Part shown: positions 35,241 to 42,829 of the stretch, piece by piece
Position numbering within the stretch: the first letter of the stretch is position 1
How the letters are laid out: each line of letters starts with the position of its first letter
Assembly (NCBI RefSeq): GCF_001908235.1
Contig: NZ_LGHK01000055.1
Location: 1 to 64,000 of the forward strand
DNA length: 64,000 bases
Source: Bradyrhizobium sp. NAS96.2
GTDB lineage: Bacteria; Pseudomonadota; Alphaproteobacteria; Rhizobiales; Xanthobacteraceae
Direction: 5' to 3'
Position numbers and translations under genes: made by a program
The notes under the pieces: model-generated
What the model saw: only the letters and a program-made list of their open reading frames with translations
What the model was told of the DNA's origin: nothing
Database searches by the model: none

Positions 35241-35648
35241 TTACCCGTCCACGCAGATGCCGATGGCGAGCATCGCGGCCAGCTCACGCGCGGTCTGGGC
35301 CACCCTGAGCTGCCCGCGACCGTTGACGTATCGCCAAGCCAGATGCTCGATCGCGCCGAACAGCACGTCGCGCAGCAGCTTTGGATTGACGTCCGGCCTC
35401 ACCTCCCCGGTCTTGACGGCGTCCTTGACGATCCGGATCAACACCGAGGTATAGCGCCGGTTCATCTCCCGGATCGCCGAGCCTTCGTAGTCGCTCGCGC
35501 CCCGCACTTCCGCGATAAACAGGCGGCAGAGATCAGTGTCGGAGACGAAGACCTCGAGATGCCGCCTGATCAGCGCTTCGAGGCGATCGCGAAAGCGATA
35601 TTTCCTGAACACCTGCGTCTCGAGATCGATCCGCGCCGCCGGACTGCA
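35241..35648 (-). pseudogene. Truncated TetR regulator (ligand-binding half only)
   Basis: On the minus strand an open frame runs from an in-frame TAG (complement of 35649-35651) to TAA at 35241. It encodes the C-terminal domain of a fatty-acid-type TetR regulator (AARIDLETQVFRKYRF, FVSDTDLCRLFIAEVRG, then LFGAIEHLAWRY). The roughly 60-residue helix-turn-helix that should precede it is missing, and the sequence beyond 35650 shows no trace of it in any frame. The gene appears cut by recombination at about 35650. A product started from the internal GTG at 35612 could not bind DNA. Confidence 0.8.
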
Positions 35649-35758
35649 CTATGACCATATCCTTGAACTTGTGTGACATCGCACCCGCGTGGTACGTATC
35701 TTTTGTCCAGCACTTCATAGCTCGCATCGTTAGCGCCCGTCGCCATGCGCGATCGTCA

Positions 35759-35977
35759 TCAGGATCGCTTATTCCAGCGCTCCGTGGCCAAGGTGACCGT
35801 CGGCGCAGTGGGGCCGAACGCCGCGCACTTCTTGCAGGCAACGAACTTCGTCTCGAGGTCACTGCTGATCCAAAGGTCCGATGAGGCGCAGAAAGGGCAC
35901 GGCCGTAGCGACCCAGAGAGGAGGAGGATCGTGGGCGTTGGATCGGAAGCGGATTTATCTCCAACTGTTCTTGCCAT
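35759..35977 (-). CDS. Lar-like zinc-ribbon protein (restriction alleviation family)
   Basis: A protein of 72 residues with the Lar-family layout: CPFCASSDLWI, then VACKKCAAFGP, ending in ATERWNKRS. The two CxxC pairs form a zinc ribbon. In phages and prophages, Lar proteins weaken host type I restriction; small chromosomal relatives may have other roles. Phage-like neighbours are absent. Start ATG at 35975-35977. Confidence 0.62.
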   Translation of the reverse strand: MARTVGDKSASDPTPTILLLSGSLRPCPFCASSDLWISSDLETKFVACKKCAAFGPTAPTVTLATERWNKRS

Positions 35978-36143
35978 TCGCTAGCCTGGTCTAGTTTGCG
36001 CACCAGAGAGAATGCGGGCGGCGTGTTGGGCGCCGGCTATAATTGGCTTGTCATTGGGCCGACATCAGCACAGGAAGCTGCAATACACACTGCGGATGCG
36101 GTTCATCTCAAAGGACCACATGACCGCAATGGGAGGCCATGTT

Positions 36144-36371
36144 CTAGTTCGACGGACGTTTGAATGCCGGATCAACCAGCGCTCTCCCAAACGCGCTAAC
36201 CATTGCCGCCGCTTCGCGGTCTCCACGATCATCGAGGACGCGATAAAGTATTTCTACTCTCTCTCGGAAGGCAGCCAGTAGTGACGGATCCCGTTCGCAC
36301 AGAACTCCTGCGATGCAGAGAGCGAGAGCTTCGGTACCGATCTTAACCTGAGCCAATGAAGCTGCACTCAT
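36144..36371 (-). CDS. Hypothetical protein, 75 residues
   Basis: A mostly helical small protein (GTEALALCIAGVLCERDPSLL, then FRERVEILYRVLDDRGD, ending in AFKRPSN). I do not recognise a domain, but its composition is protein-like and AAGGACGG lies just before the ATG at 36371. An upstream start at 36470 would add 33 basic residues. Confidence 0.6.
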   Translation of the reverse strand: MSAASLAQVKIGTEALALCIAGVLCERDPSLLAAFRERVEILYRVLDDRGDREAAAMVSAFGRALVDPAFKRPSN

Positions 36372-36489
36372 CCGTCCTTCTTTCTTGCTTTTCGGTTCTA
36401 CGCTTCTCCGTAGGCACTCCCTACGAGGGCAGTCCTTTCGCTCCTTGTCGCAGACGCCAAAGTAATTCAACGAGCTGAGCTTGGGATGC

Positions 36490-37008
36490 TCAACCGCGCA
36501 ATTCTTCAGCGAGCCGCCGTTCTATAAAGTTGCGTTCGATGTCGGTCAGTCGCGTGTTGAGGAGTTTGCGATATCGCCTCACATTTGCTTCGCGAGTCCA
36601 TCGCGAATGACTCTGCGCACGTGAGGCTTGCATCGACGCATGCCGTCTCGTCATCCCTTGCCTGCCGATCGAACGCTGCGGCTGGTCGAGAGCAATGCAA
36701 TCGAGCCTGCTGAAACGAGGCAGTCGCATCGCCAATCCTCCGCGTGGCGGCGGGTCATCCTCGCCGTCCAACTGCTTCAGCGCCGCCAAAATATCATCTA
36801 GACGCAACCTGTGCGGAATACCCGGGATTTCACGCAAAGCCGGATGGGATTCGACAACATACATATCCGACGCCCACGACGAGAGAATCACTCGCTTCTC
36901 ATCAGTCGAGAGTTTGGCATCGTTCAACACGTCTCGGGGTGCGTTGTAGTGCGATACAGGGTGAAAGAAGGGCACAACGTTCTTGATGGTGCGATCGACC
37001 TGGCTCAT
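36490..37008 (-). CDS. Hypothetical protein of rhizobial type, 172 residues
   Basis: The N-terminal half (NAPRDVLNDAKLSTDEKRVIL, SSWASDMYVVESHPALREIPG, then RLRLDDILAALKQLDGED) resembles small proteins widespread in Bradyrhizobium that lack an assigned function. The C-terminal half (RYRKLLNTRLTDIERNFIERR) resembles another short rhizobial family and may be a fused helical module. The ribosome binding site AGGAG lies 7 bases before the ATG at 37008. It is transcribed towards the 75-residue hypothetical gene. Confidence 0.72.
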   Translation of the reverse strand: MSQVDRTIKNVVPFFHPVSHYNAPRDVLNDAKLSTDEKRVILSSWASDMYVVESHPALREIPGIPHRLRLDDILAALKQLDGEDDPPPRGGLAMRLPRFSRLDCIALDQPQRSIGRQGMTRRHASMQASRAQSHSRWTREANVRRYRKLLNTRLTDIERNFIERRLAEELRG

Positions 37009-37065
37009 CTCTTGTCTCCTTTTGCTCCTTTCGTCGAGAGACGGGTTGATGTGTGTCTAGGGACA

Positions 37066-37093
37066 AAGGCGGCGGCAATGACGTCGCCGCCTT
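37066..37093 (-). terminator. Terminator after the hsp20 gene
   Basis: AAGGCGGCG (37066-37074) pairs with CGCCGCCTT (37085-37093), a 9-bp stem with a 10-base loop. It begins 6 bases after the in-frame TAA of hsp20, with TTTGTCC following on the minus strand. Confidence 0.6.
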
Positions 37094-37099
37094 CGAGGC

Positions 37100-37550
37100 T
37101 TAGGCCGCCTTCTTCGTGATCTGCGCGCTAGCAGTCGCACCGTCGATTGCGATGCGACGAGGCTTCATGGCCTCGGGGATTTCGCGGACGAGTTCGATCC
37201 GAAGCAGGACCGTTGTCGAACGCCGCATTCTTCACCTGGACGTAGTCTGCAAGATTGAACTGCCGCTTGAATGGCCGAGCCGAGATACCTTGGTAGAGAT
37301 ATTCGTGCTGGTCCTTATCGCCTTTCCGGCCCTCCACTGTCAGGACGTTCTGCTCGGCTGTCACCGCAATCTCATCCGGGTTGAAGCCAGCCAATGCCAG
37401 CGAGATCTGATATCGATCTTCGCCAAGCCGCTCGATGTTATAGGGCGGATAGTTGTCCTCTGTCCGGTGCTGGGTTTCGTCGAGGAGATCGAAAAGACGG
37501 TCGAAGCCGACGGTCGAGCGCCACAGGGGAGCGAAATCGTAAGTCCTCAT
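37100..37550 (-). pseudogene. Small heat-shock protein (Hsp20) gene with a frameshift
   Basis: An Hsp20/IbpA-type chaperone. The alpha-crystallin domain is clear (NYPPYNIERLGEDRYQISLA, VTAEQNVLTVEGRK, ISARPFKRQFNLADYVQVKN). After AAFDNG the annotated frame turns into an unlike tail ending at 37128, while the frame one base over reads LLRIELVREIPEAMKPRRIA to TAA at 37100, the expected Hsp20 ending. One extra base at about 37207-37212 explains this. The break removes the end of the crystallin domain and the C-terminal extension. It is a recent mutation or a sequencing error. The leader carries ROSE-like features. Confidence 0.85.
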
Positions 37551-37650
37551 AGCCAGGTCCTCCTAAGAGCAAGATGGGTACGAAGGAGCGCAAGACACCA
37601 GTGAAGACACCTGTCCGGCGCCCAGTCAGTCCGCCGGACCCAAAGCTGGC
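37551..37650 (-). promoter_or_regulatory. ROSE-like RNA thermometer in the hsp20 leader
   Basis: Just before the ATG the minus-strand leader reads CATCTTGCTCTTAGGAGGACC (complement of 37556-37576). This is close to the conserved last hairpin of rhizobial ROSE elements, in which TTGCT pairs with the AGGA of the ribosome binding site and melts on heating. Upstream leader bases can form further hairpins. The upstream limit given is approximate. Confidence 0.7.
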
Positions 37651-37702
37651 GCCCGGCGCCGCCGACAGGCGGCAAAAATCGAACTAGAAGAGTTCGACGC
37701 GA

Positions 37703-37709
37703 TTTCAAG
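37703..37709 (-). promoter_or_regulatory. Possible sigma-32 type -35 box for hsp20
   Basis: CTTGAAA (complement of 37703-37709) matches the heat-shock sigma factor -35 consensus and lies about 155 bases before the hsp20 start. A -10 match about 14 bases on is poor (CTTCTAG). A 7-bp dyad (37679-37697, TCGAACT/AGTTCGA) overlaps this promoter area. Confidence 0.4.
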
Positions 37710-37763
37710 AGCACGCTCAAAAATTTTTGGCTGAATTTCCCGCGGTCAATTTTGGGGTGCGGC

Positions 37764-37985
37764 TCATGGAGCGAGATCCCGCAGCCTGGCTTCGGCATCC
37801 TCAAGCAGCCGCATCAGCCGGCGCTGTTCTTCGCTGGATAAGTTCGGGGCGCAGAGTAATTTTTTGCAATGCAAAACGACCCGCTGCTCGCTTTCGATCA
37901 GAAAGCTACGAACGTGATCGTCCGCAGCCGGAACGGGCCAGCCAGTCGGGGACGGCCATCTTGTCGCGGTTTGCAATTCCAACAT
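37764..37985 (-). CDS. Hypothetical small protein, 73 residues
   Basis: A helical protein (DDHVRSFLIESEQRVVLHCKK, then NLSSEEQRRLMRLLEDAEARL) of unknown function. The composition looks coded, but the binding site is weak and it overlaps the upstream edge of the hsp20 promoter area. The ATG at 37985 is assumed. Confidence 0.42.
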   Translation of the reverse strand: MLELQTATRWPSPTGWPVPAADDHVRSFLIESEQRVVLHCKKLLCAPNLSSEEQRRLMRLLEDAEARLRDLAP

Positions 37986-38053
37986 GAGCAAAGCAAAGAC
38001 GTCTCAGCACAGTAAGGGCGCTCGCCGCCCGCACTGCGCAAGCCACACGACGG

Positions 38054-38398
38054 TCAACTGAACGCTGGTTGCGCCTTTGTCCGATCCTGAGGAGTTTCCA
38101 GGATACCCCAGGGCGTGACAGTTGGAGACATCAGTGTATCAATCTTCAACGTCGGCGCCGAAGCGTTCCATTTCATCCAGGGCATCGAGTCTAGATACCG
38201 GAGCGGCGGTAACGGCAGCGTCCCACCAGTTCTCGTCACTGCTCGCACCGGCGAATTCTCCGTTCCCCAAGCGGCCAGCGAGGGTAATGTCAAAGCCGAA
38301 GCCAGCAAGGCTGTCATCAAATTGCGAATGACAACGCGCGAACGGCCCTTTTGGTGCTTCTCCGCACGAGCGGAGCCAATGATTTGATGCGAGATCAT
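38054..38398 (-). CDS. Predicted exported protein, unknown
   Basis: A protein of 114 residues with a hydrophobic export segment (RNLMTALLASALTLPSLAAWG, about 25-45) and a short mature part (RYLDSMPWMKWNASAP, KIDTLMSPTVTPWGI). The ATG at 38398 is favoured by AGGAGG five bases before it, although an inner Met at residue 28 gives a more standard signal peptide. Similar short exported proteins occur in rhizobia. No domain is recognised. Confidence 0.62.
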   Translation of the reverse strand: MISHQIIGSARAEKHQKGRSRVVIRNLMTALLASALTLPSLAAWGTENSPVRAVTRTGGTLPLPPLRYLDSMPWMKWNASAPTLKIDTLMSPTVTPWGILETPQDRTKAQPAFS

Positions 38399-38555
38399 CT
38401 CATCCTCCTATCGTTCGAAAGGATATCAGTGCGATGGTTACGCGGCTTGAGGCCAGCATGAGCCATTTCAGAGCAACTCCGCCTTTGCGTAAGCCAACGC
38501 ATACAACGGTGGTCATCGACCAAGATGAAAGGAGTGAGAATAACCCTAGGAAAAC

Positions 38556-38846
38556 CTACGCCAAACTGCGCGTCAGCCGCCGACCACACTACCCACTCAA
38601 TCATTTAGGACAACACTACCGCGTTGATTTGTAAGTGCAAATTTTCAAAGCCGACAGTCAAATCCCGACGGTATATCCGCGCTAACTTTTTGGTTTTGAA
38701 TTCACAGGAAAATTCAAACCGCTTGGAGGAATGGCGGCATCGGCAAGTATCGGAGTCAATCGACTAAGTGGCCGCGCGTGCTTTGCCGTAAGAAACACCG
38801 CCACACTCGCACGGCTTTGCTTCCGATACCGTCAACGATCAGGAAA
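38556..38846 (+). repeat. Dispersed repeat, copy A (about 290 bp)
   Basis: First of three related copies. It begins CTACGCCAAAC and ends ATCAGGAAA. Shared blocks in order are CTACGCCAAAC, CCCACTCAATC, GATTTG-AAGT-CAAAT, CCCGACGGTAT, TTGAATTCACAG, TATCGGAGTC and CCGTCA-GATCAG. The gene-free gap 38399-39036 around it holds nothing else I recognise. Confidence 0.8.
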
Positions 38847-39036
38847 TCCCTGGTTCGGTTTGTACAGTGATCGTCCGTACCGCTCACCGGACCACTCCGT
38901 TTCCCAGACATTCAGGCCCGCTTTGCGCCCAAGAGCTGCCACTCTGGTGAGGTCACGTGTTGACCTTTCACGGACCATTGGACCTCGGCCACCGTCCGAT
39001 TCGTCCAGAGAGCGGCAGCTCTCGTGGCGTTTCAAG

Positions 39037-40254
39037 TTAGGAAACGCTCAGCAGATCACCCAGCTTCTCATACGCATTGCCTCTGAACCGCATCAATTGA
39101 AACTTCTTGATAGGAACGTAGTCGGTTGGCGTCGTACTCATACTGATCCCGGGAACAAGCAGCGGAGCCGCGAAGTTGGAGAGGTTCGTCGCCTGCCGAA
39201 GAACGTTCGCTCTGGTCAAATCGTCGCCGCAAGAGCGAATGACATGCGACGTTGTTGCCGCGATCGTGTAGCCGATCGCGTAGAGATCGTCGGCGTGGTC
39301 GGCATTCGGCACGTACCGGTCGAGGAAAGCCAAATAATCCTGCATACCCCTCTGCACGGCCCACAGCGGATTGCCCGGATCCTGACGCGTAGTTGCTGCC
39401 AGCACGCCCTGCGCGTTCTCGAAGCCTGCAGGCTTCAAGCTCGAGCGGGTCGAGGAATTGCCGGAGCCGAGATACACTTGGGGCTTCCAGTTGAGTGCGG
39501 CCATCTTCTGCAGCGCCTGGCTCGCCATCCTGGGGATCGTGATCAGGCTGACGACATCGGCTCCCGAAACTTTCATCTGCACGATCTGGGAATCGATCGT
39601 CGGGTCGCCGGTCGCATAGCTGAGCTCGGAGATGATCTGCGATGCCCTGGCAGCAAGGCCGCCCTTCAGCCCGGTCAGGGTCGCCTTGCCCGCATCGTCA
39701 TTCTGGTAGAGCACCGCGATCTTCGCGTCCGGAAAAGCGCTTGAGATGTGGCGGCCGATCACCGCACCTTCGACCTCGTAGGTCGTGCCGCTCACCATCG
39801 TCCACGGATTGTTGGCGGGATCGGACAGCTTGCCTGCAGCGGCCGCGAGGAATAGATGCGGGACTTTCCGTGCATTCATGTATTTCTGGACGGCGATGTT
39901 GCCGGGCGTTCCCATCGCGCCTGCGATAAACAGGACCTCGTCGCCCTCGACCAGCCGACGCGCCGCCTCCACCGACTTCGGCGGACTGTAGGCGTCGTCA
40001 TAGTTGATGAAGGTGATCTTGCGGCCGTTGATCCCGCCCTGTTCGTTCACCATACGGAAATAGGCGTCCATCGCGTTCGCCAGCACGCCGAACGAAGACA
40101 CCGGGCCGCTCAGGGGACCGAACTGCCCGATACGGATCTCCTTGTCGCTGGCGCCCGGATCGTATGACCCGGTGGCACGTGCAGTTCGCGATATCAGCCC
40201 AGCCGCTAGACCCGTCGCCGCTCCCGCGAGCAGCGTCCGCCGATTGATCGTCAT
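39037..40254 (-). CDS. ABC transporter substrate-binding protein with twin-arginine-like signal, module II
   Basis: A binding protein of 405 residues of the branched-chain-amino-acid class. NRRTLLAGAATGLAAGLIS is a signal peptide with an Arg pair, compatible with Tat export. EIRIGQFGPLSGPVSSFG and NDDAGKATLTGLKGGL are typical of the family. The ATG at 40254 follows GGGAGGACATC; a start at 40281 would add 9 residues. It is the last gene of the module II operon, 23 bases after the NMO-like gene. No transporter membrane genes are present. Confidence 0.9.
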   Translation of the reverse strand: MTINRRTLLAGAATGLAAGLISRTARATGSYDPGASDKEIRIGQFGPLSGPVSSFGVLANAMDAYFRMVNEQGGINGRKITFINYDDAYSPPKSVEAARRLVEGDEVLFIAGAMGTPGNIAVQKYMNARKVPHLFLAAAAGKLSDPANNPWTMVSGTTYEVEGAVIGRHISSAFPDAKIAVLYQNDDAGKATLTGLKGGLAARASQIISELSYATGDPTIDSQIVQMKVSGADVVSLITIPRMASQALQKMAALNWKPQVYLGSGNSSTRSSLKPAGFENAQGVLAATTRQDPGNPLWAVQRGMQDYLAFLDRYVPNADHADDLYAIGYTIAATTSHVIRSCGDDLTRANVLRQATNLSNFAAPLLVPGISMSTTPTDYVPIKKFQLMRFRGNAYEKLGDLLSVS

Positions 40255-40277
40255 GATGTCCTCCCTGGATGCGCGGC

Positions 40278-41270
40278 TCATGGAACGCAGTCTGCGAACG
40301 CCGCTTGATATTGTCTGACCAGTTCCGCCACGAGCTCGGCTGCACCTTCAATCGCGCGTACACCCGACACCGAGTGTCCTGCGCTCCAGACCTCGGTCCA
40401 GCGCCGCGGTCCGTCGCCGGAATTCTTGCCGCCGAATTTTTCCTTCGCGCGGGCCTCCGATACCGATTCATCGAGGTTCGATGGATCGAGACCGGCCGCC
40501 ACGATCGATGGCCGCAGCATGCTGGCGTCGAGCCCGGTGAAGGCCTTTGTCAGCATCACGTCGTCGAGCGTGCTGTCGACCAGCATCCGGCGATAGGCGT
40601 CGCTTGCCATGCTCTCGCGCGTCGCGATGAATCGCGTGCCCATATAGGCGAGGTCGCAACCAAGCAGCCGTGCCGCTGCCAGCGAAGCGCCATCGGTGAC
40701 ACCGCCCGCAAGCACAATCGGACCATCGAACATGGCGCGGACCGCGCGTACGAAGGCAAACGGATTGGCCCAGCCGGTCTGTCCGCCGGCGCCGGCAGTG
40801 AGCAGGATCAGGCCGTCAGCGCCGGCCTCGATCGCTTTCTCCGCATGGCGGAGCGAGGCGATATCGGCGAATACGAGGCAGCCGACGTCGTGCAGCGGCG
40901 CGACCGCAGCGGCCGGCGAGCCGACGCTGGTGATCACCATCTCCACCTTGTGTCGCACGAGGCAGGCGAGATCGTCCTTGAAGCGCGGTTGGCGGATGAT
41001 GAGGTTTGGGCAATGCGGCGCCGCTGGCCGATCGAGGCCGGCAACATTGCTCGCGATCTGGCCGAGCCAGGCGTCGAGCTCTTCGACCGAGCGCGCATTC
41101 GCGGTCGGGAACGCGCCGATCGCGCCCGCCCGGCACACCTCGGTCACGAGATCGACACCCGACACCCGCAGCATTGGAGCCGCGATCAGCGGCAGGCGAA
41201 GCCGGGCGGCGATCGCGGCCGGCAGGGCTCTATTGGATCGCGGAGTGTGCACAGCTACCTGCCCTTCCAC
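40278..41270 (-). CDS. Nitronate-monooxygenase-like flavoprotein, module II
   Basis: An FMN-dependent TIM-barrel protein of 330 residues of the NMO / 2-nitropropane dioxygenase family. Signals are LPLIAAPMLRVSG near the start, VITSVGSP, the phosphate-binding GADGLILLTAGAGGQTGW (with GGVTDGASLAAARLLGCD after it), and FIATRES. True nitroalkane oxidation is only one role; relatives such as FabK reduce enoyl thioesters. Its place in a CoA-catabolic operon favours a role on thioesters or a side reaction. It overlaps the crotonase gene by 16 bases. A paralogue occurs in module III. Confidence 0.85.
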   Translation of the reverse strand: MEGQVAVHTPRSNRALPAAIAARLRLPLIAAPMLRVSGVDLVTEVCRAGAIGAFPTANARSVEELDAWLGQIASNVAGLDRPAAPHCPNLIIRQPRFKDDLACLVRHKVEMVITSVGSPAAAVAPLHDVGCLVFADIASLRHAEKAIEAGADGLILLTAGAGGQTGWANPFAFVRAVRAMFDGPIVLAGGVTDGASLAAARLLGCDLAYMGTRFIATRESMASDAYRRMLVDSTLDDVMLTKAFTGLDASMLRPSIVAAGLDPSNLDESVSEARAKEKFGGKNSGDGPRRWTEVWSAGHSVSGVRAIEGAAELVAELVRQYQAAFADCVP

Positions 41271-42028
41271 ACCGGTTTGCGCTTTTCGGCAAAAGCTTTC
41301 AGTCCCTCGGTGCGATCCTCGGAGTTGAGCGCGCGCTCGGCGATCGGCCTCTGGTGCGCCCAGCCGTCCACGTCGGTCCAGTTGGCCGACTGGAAGACGA
41401 TCTCCTTCGACGCCGCGAGCGCGGTCGGTCCGTTGGCCAGCAGCTCGTTGCCGAACGCCACCGCCGCCTCCAGCGCCTGGCCCGGGTCGACCAGCCGGTT
41501 GACCAGCCCGATCCGCTCGAAGAACTCTGCCGTCTTGAACTGGCCCGTCAGCGCGAGCTCCATCGCGACGTGATAGGGAATCCGCTTCGGCAGCCGGAAC
41601 AGTCCGCCGCCGATGGCGACGACGTTGTGCCGGACCTCAGGCAATCCCATCCTGGCATCGCGCGCGGCGACGATGAGATCGCATGAGAGACAGAGCTCCA
41701 GTCCGCCGCCGACGGCATAGCCCTCGACCGCCGCGATCAACGGCTTGCGCGGAGGTCGGCCGAACAGTCCGAAACCACCGCGATCGGTCACCGCGCGTTC
41801 GCCGCGCGCGACCGCCTTAAGATCGGCGCCGGCCGAGAAATTGCCGCCGGCTCCGGTGATCACACCAAGGAAGAGCTCGTCCTCGGCATCGAGCCGGTCC
41901 ATCGCCGCGGAGACGCCTTGTGCGACCGCGAGGTTGCAGGCGTTCTTCGCCTCCGGCCGGTTCAACGTGACGACGAGGATGTGGCCACGGCGTTCGGTCA
42001 GAACTGCCTGTTCATTGCTGTCTGTCAT
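41255..42028 (-). CDS. Enoyl-CoA hydratase (crotonase), module II
   Basis: A crotonase of 257 residues with the oxyanion motif NFSAGADLKAVARG, the EGYAVGGGLELCLSCD helix, and both Glu residues (MGLPEVRHNVV and AMELALTGQ). It should hydrate an enoyl-CoA. The C-terminal AFAEKRKPVWKGR is shared with the module III copy (60609-61382), which has the same length and near-identical motifs; the two are paralogues. It lies 9 bases after the SDR gene and overlaps the NMO gene. Confidence 0.92.
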   Translation of the reverse strand: MTDSNEQAVLTERRGHILVVTLNRPEAKNACNLAVAQGVSAAMDRLDAEDELFLGVITGAGGNFSAGADLKAVARGERAVTDRGGFGLFGRPPRKPLIAAVEGYAVGGGLELCLSCDLIVAARDARMGLPEVRHNVVAIGGGLFRLPKRIPYHVAMELALTGQFKTAEFFERIGLVNRLVDPGQALEAAVAFGNELLANGPTALAASKEIVFQSANWTDVDGWAHQRPIAERALNSEDRTEGLKAFAEKRKPVWKGR

Positions 42029-42037
42029 CGATCCGCC

Positions 42038-42829
42038 TCAGAGTGCGAAGGTGAAGCCGCCATTGACCGGATAGGTCTGTCCCGTGATCCAGGCGCTGGC
42101 ACCGGAGGCGAGGAACAGCGCCATGTTGGCGACATCCGTCGGCTGGCCCGGGCGGCGGATGACGTATTTCTCCATCATCTTCTTCGCCATCTCAGGGTTG
42201 GCCTTCAGTCGCGCCTCGATTGCCGGCGTCATGGTAGCGGCGATCGCGACGCAGTTGGCCGTGATCTGGTAGCGACCGAGCGAGCGCGCGATCGCGCGGG
42301 TAAATCCCGCAGCTCCCGCCTTGGCACCCGAATAAACCTCGAGGCCCGCTTCGCCGGCGCGGCCGGCGTCGGAGATGATGGTGATGATGCGGCCACCCTG
42401 GCGCTCGATCATGCGCGGGATGCAGGCCGACGCACTGTTGATGACACCGTAGAGATTGACGCCGATAAAGCTGTTCCAGACCGCAGGCCCCGTCTCCCAG
42501 AACGGTTTTCGCGCGTCCGGATCAGGTACCGCGCCGGCATTGCCGGCATTGTTGACGAGGATGTCGATCGGGCCGAACGCCTCTTCAGCCTTCGTCACCA
42601 TCGCCTTCACCGAGACGAGATCGGTGACATCGGCCTGTACGGCGATCGCCTTGCCGCCGCCGTCATTGATCTCCTTTGCGACCTGCGCCGCACGGTCCAT
42701 GAAGTAATCATTGACGACGATGCCGGCGGCGTTGTGGGCCGCGAAATGCAGCGCGATCTGGCGTCCCACGCCCTGCCCCGCACCTGTTATCAGCGCCACC
42801 TTGTCCCTGAGATCGAGCAGTTCACTCAT
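42038..42829 (-). CDS. SDR oxidoreductase (3-hydroxyacyl-CoA dehydrogenase type), module II
   Basis: A classical short-chain dehydrogenase of 263 residues: TGAGQGVGRQIA for NAD(P), NNAGNAGAV, the active-site Ser in IISDAG, and YSGAK with both Tyr and Lys. It probably oxidises a 3-hydroxyacyl-CoA made by the neighbouring hydratase. Its ATG overlaps the ligase stop (ATGA). The module III SDR (61452-62240) is a close paralogue, sharing QADV, DYF and YSG-K blocks and the C-terminal TGQTYPVNGGF. Confidence 0.92.
   Translation of the reverse strand: MSELLDLRDKVALITGAGQGVGRQIALHFAAHNAAGIVVNDYFMDRAAQVAKEINDGGGKAIAVQADVTDLVSVKAMVTKAEEAFGPIDILVNNAGNAGAVPDPDARKPFWETGPAVWNSFIGVNLYGVINSASACIPRMIERQGGRIITIISDAGRAGEAGLEVYSGAKAGAAGFTRAIARSLGRYQITANCVAIAATMTPAIEARLKANPEMAKKMMEKYVIRRPGQPTDVANMALFLASGASAWITGQTYPVNGGFTFAL

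Noticed and set aside
37547..37804. Minus-strand open frame upstream of hsp20
   Set aside because: It overlaps the ROSE-like leader and promoter area and has no protein-like pattern.
38731..39744. Plus-strand open frame over repeat A and the binding-protein gene
   Set aside because: It is mostly antisense to an intact substrate-binding protein gene.
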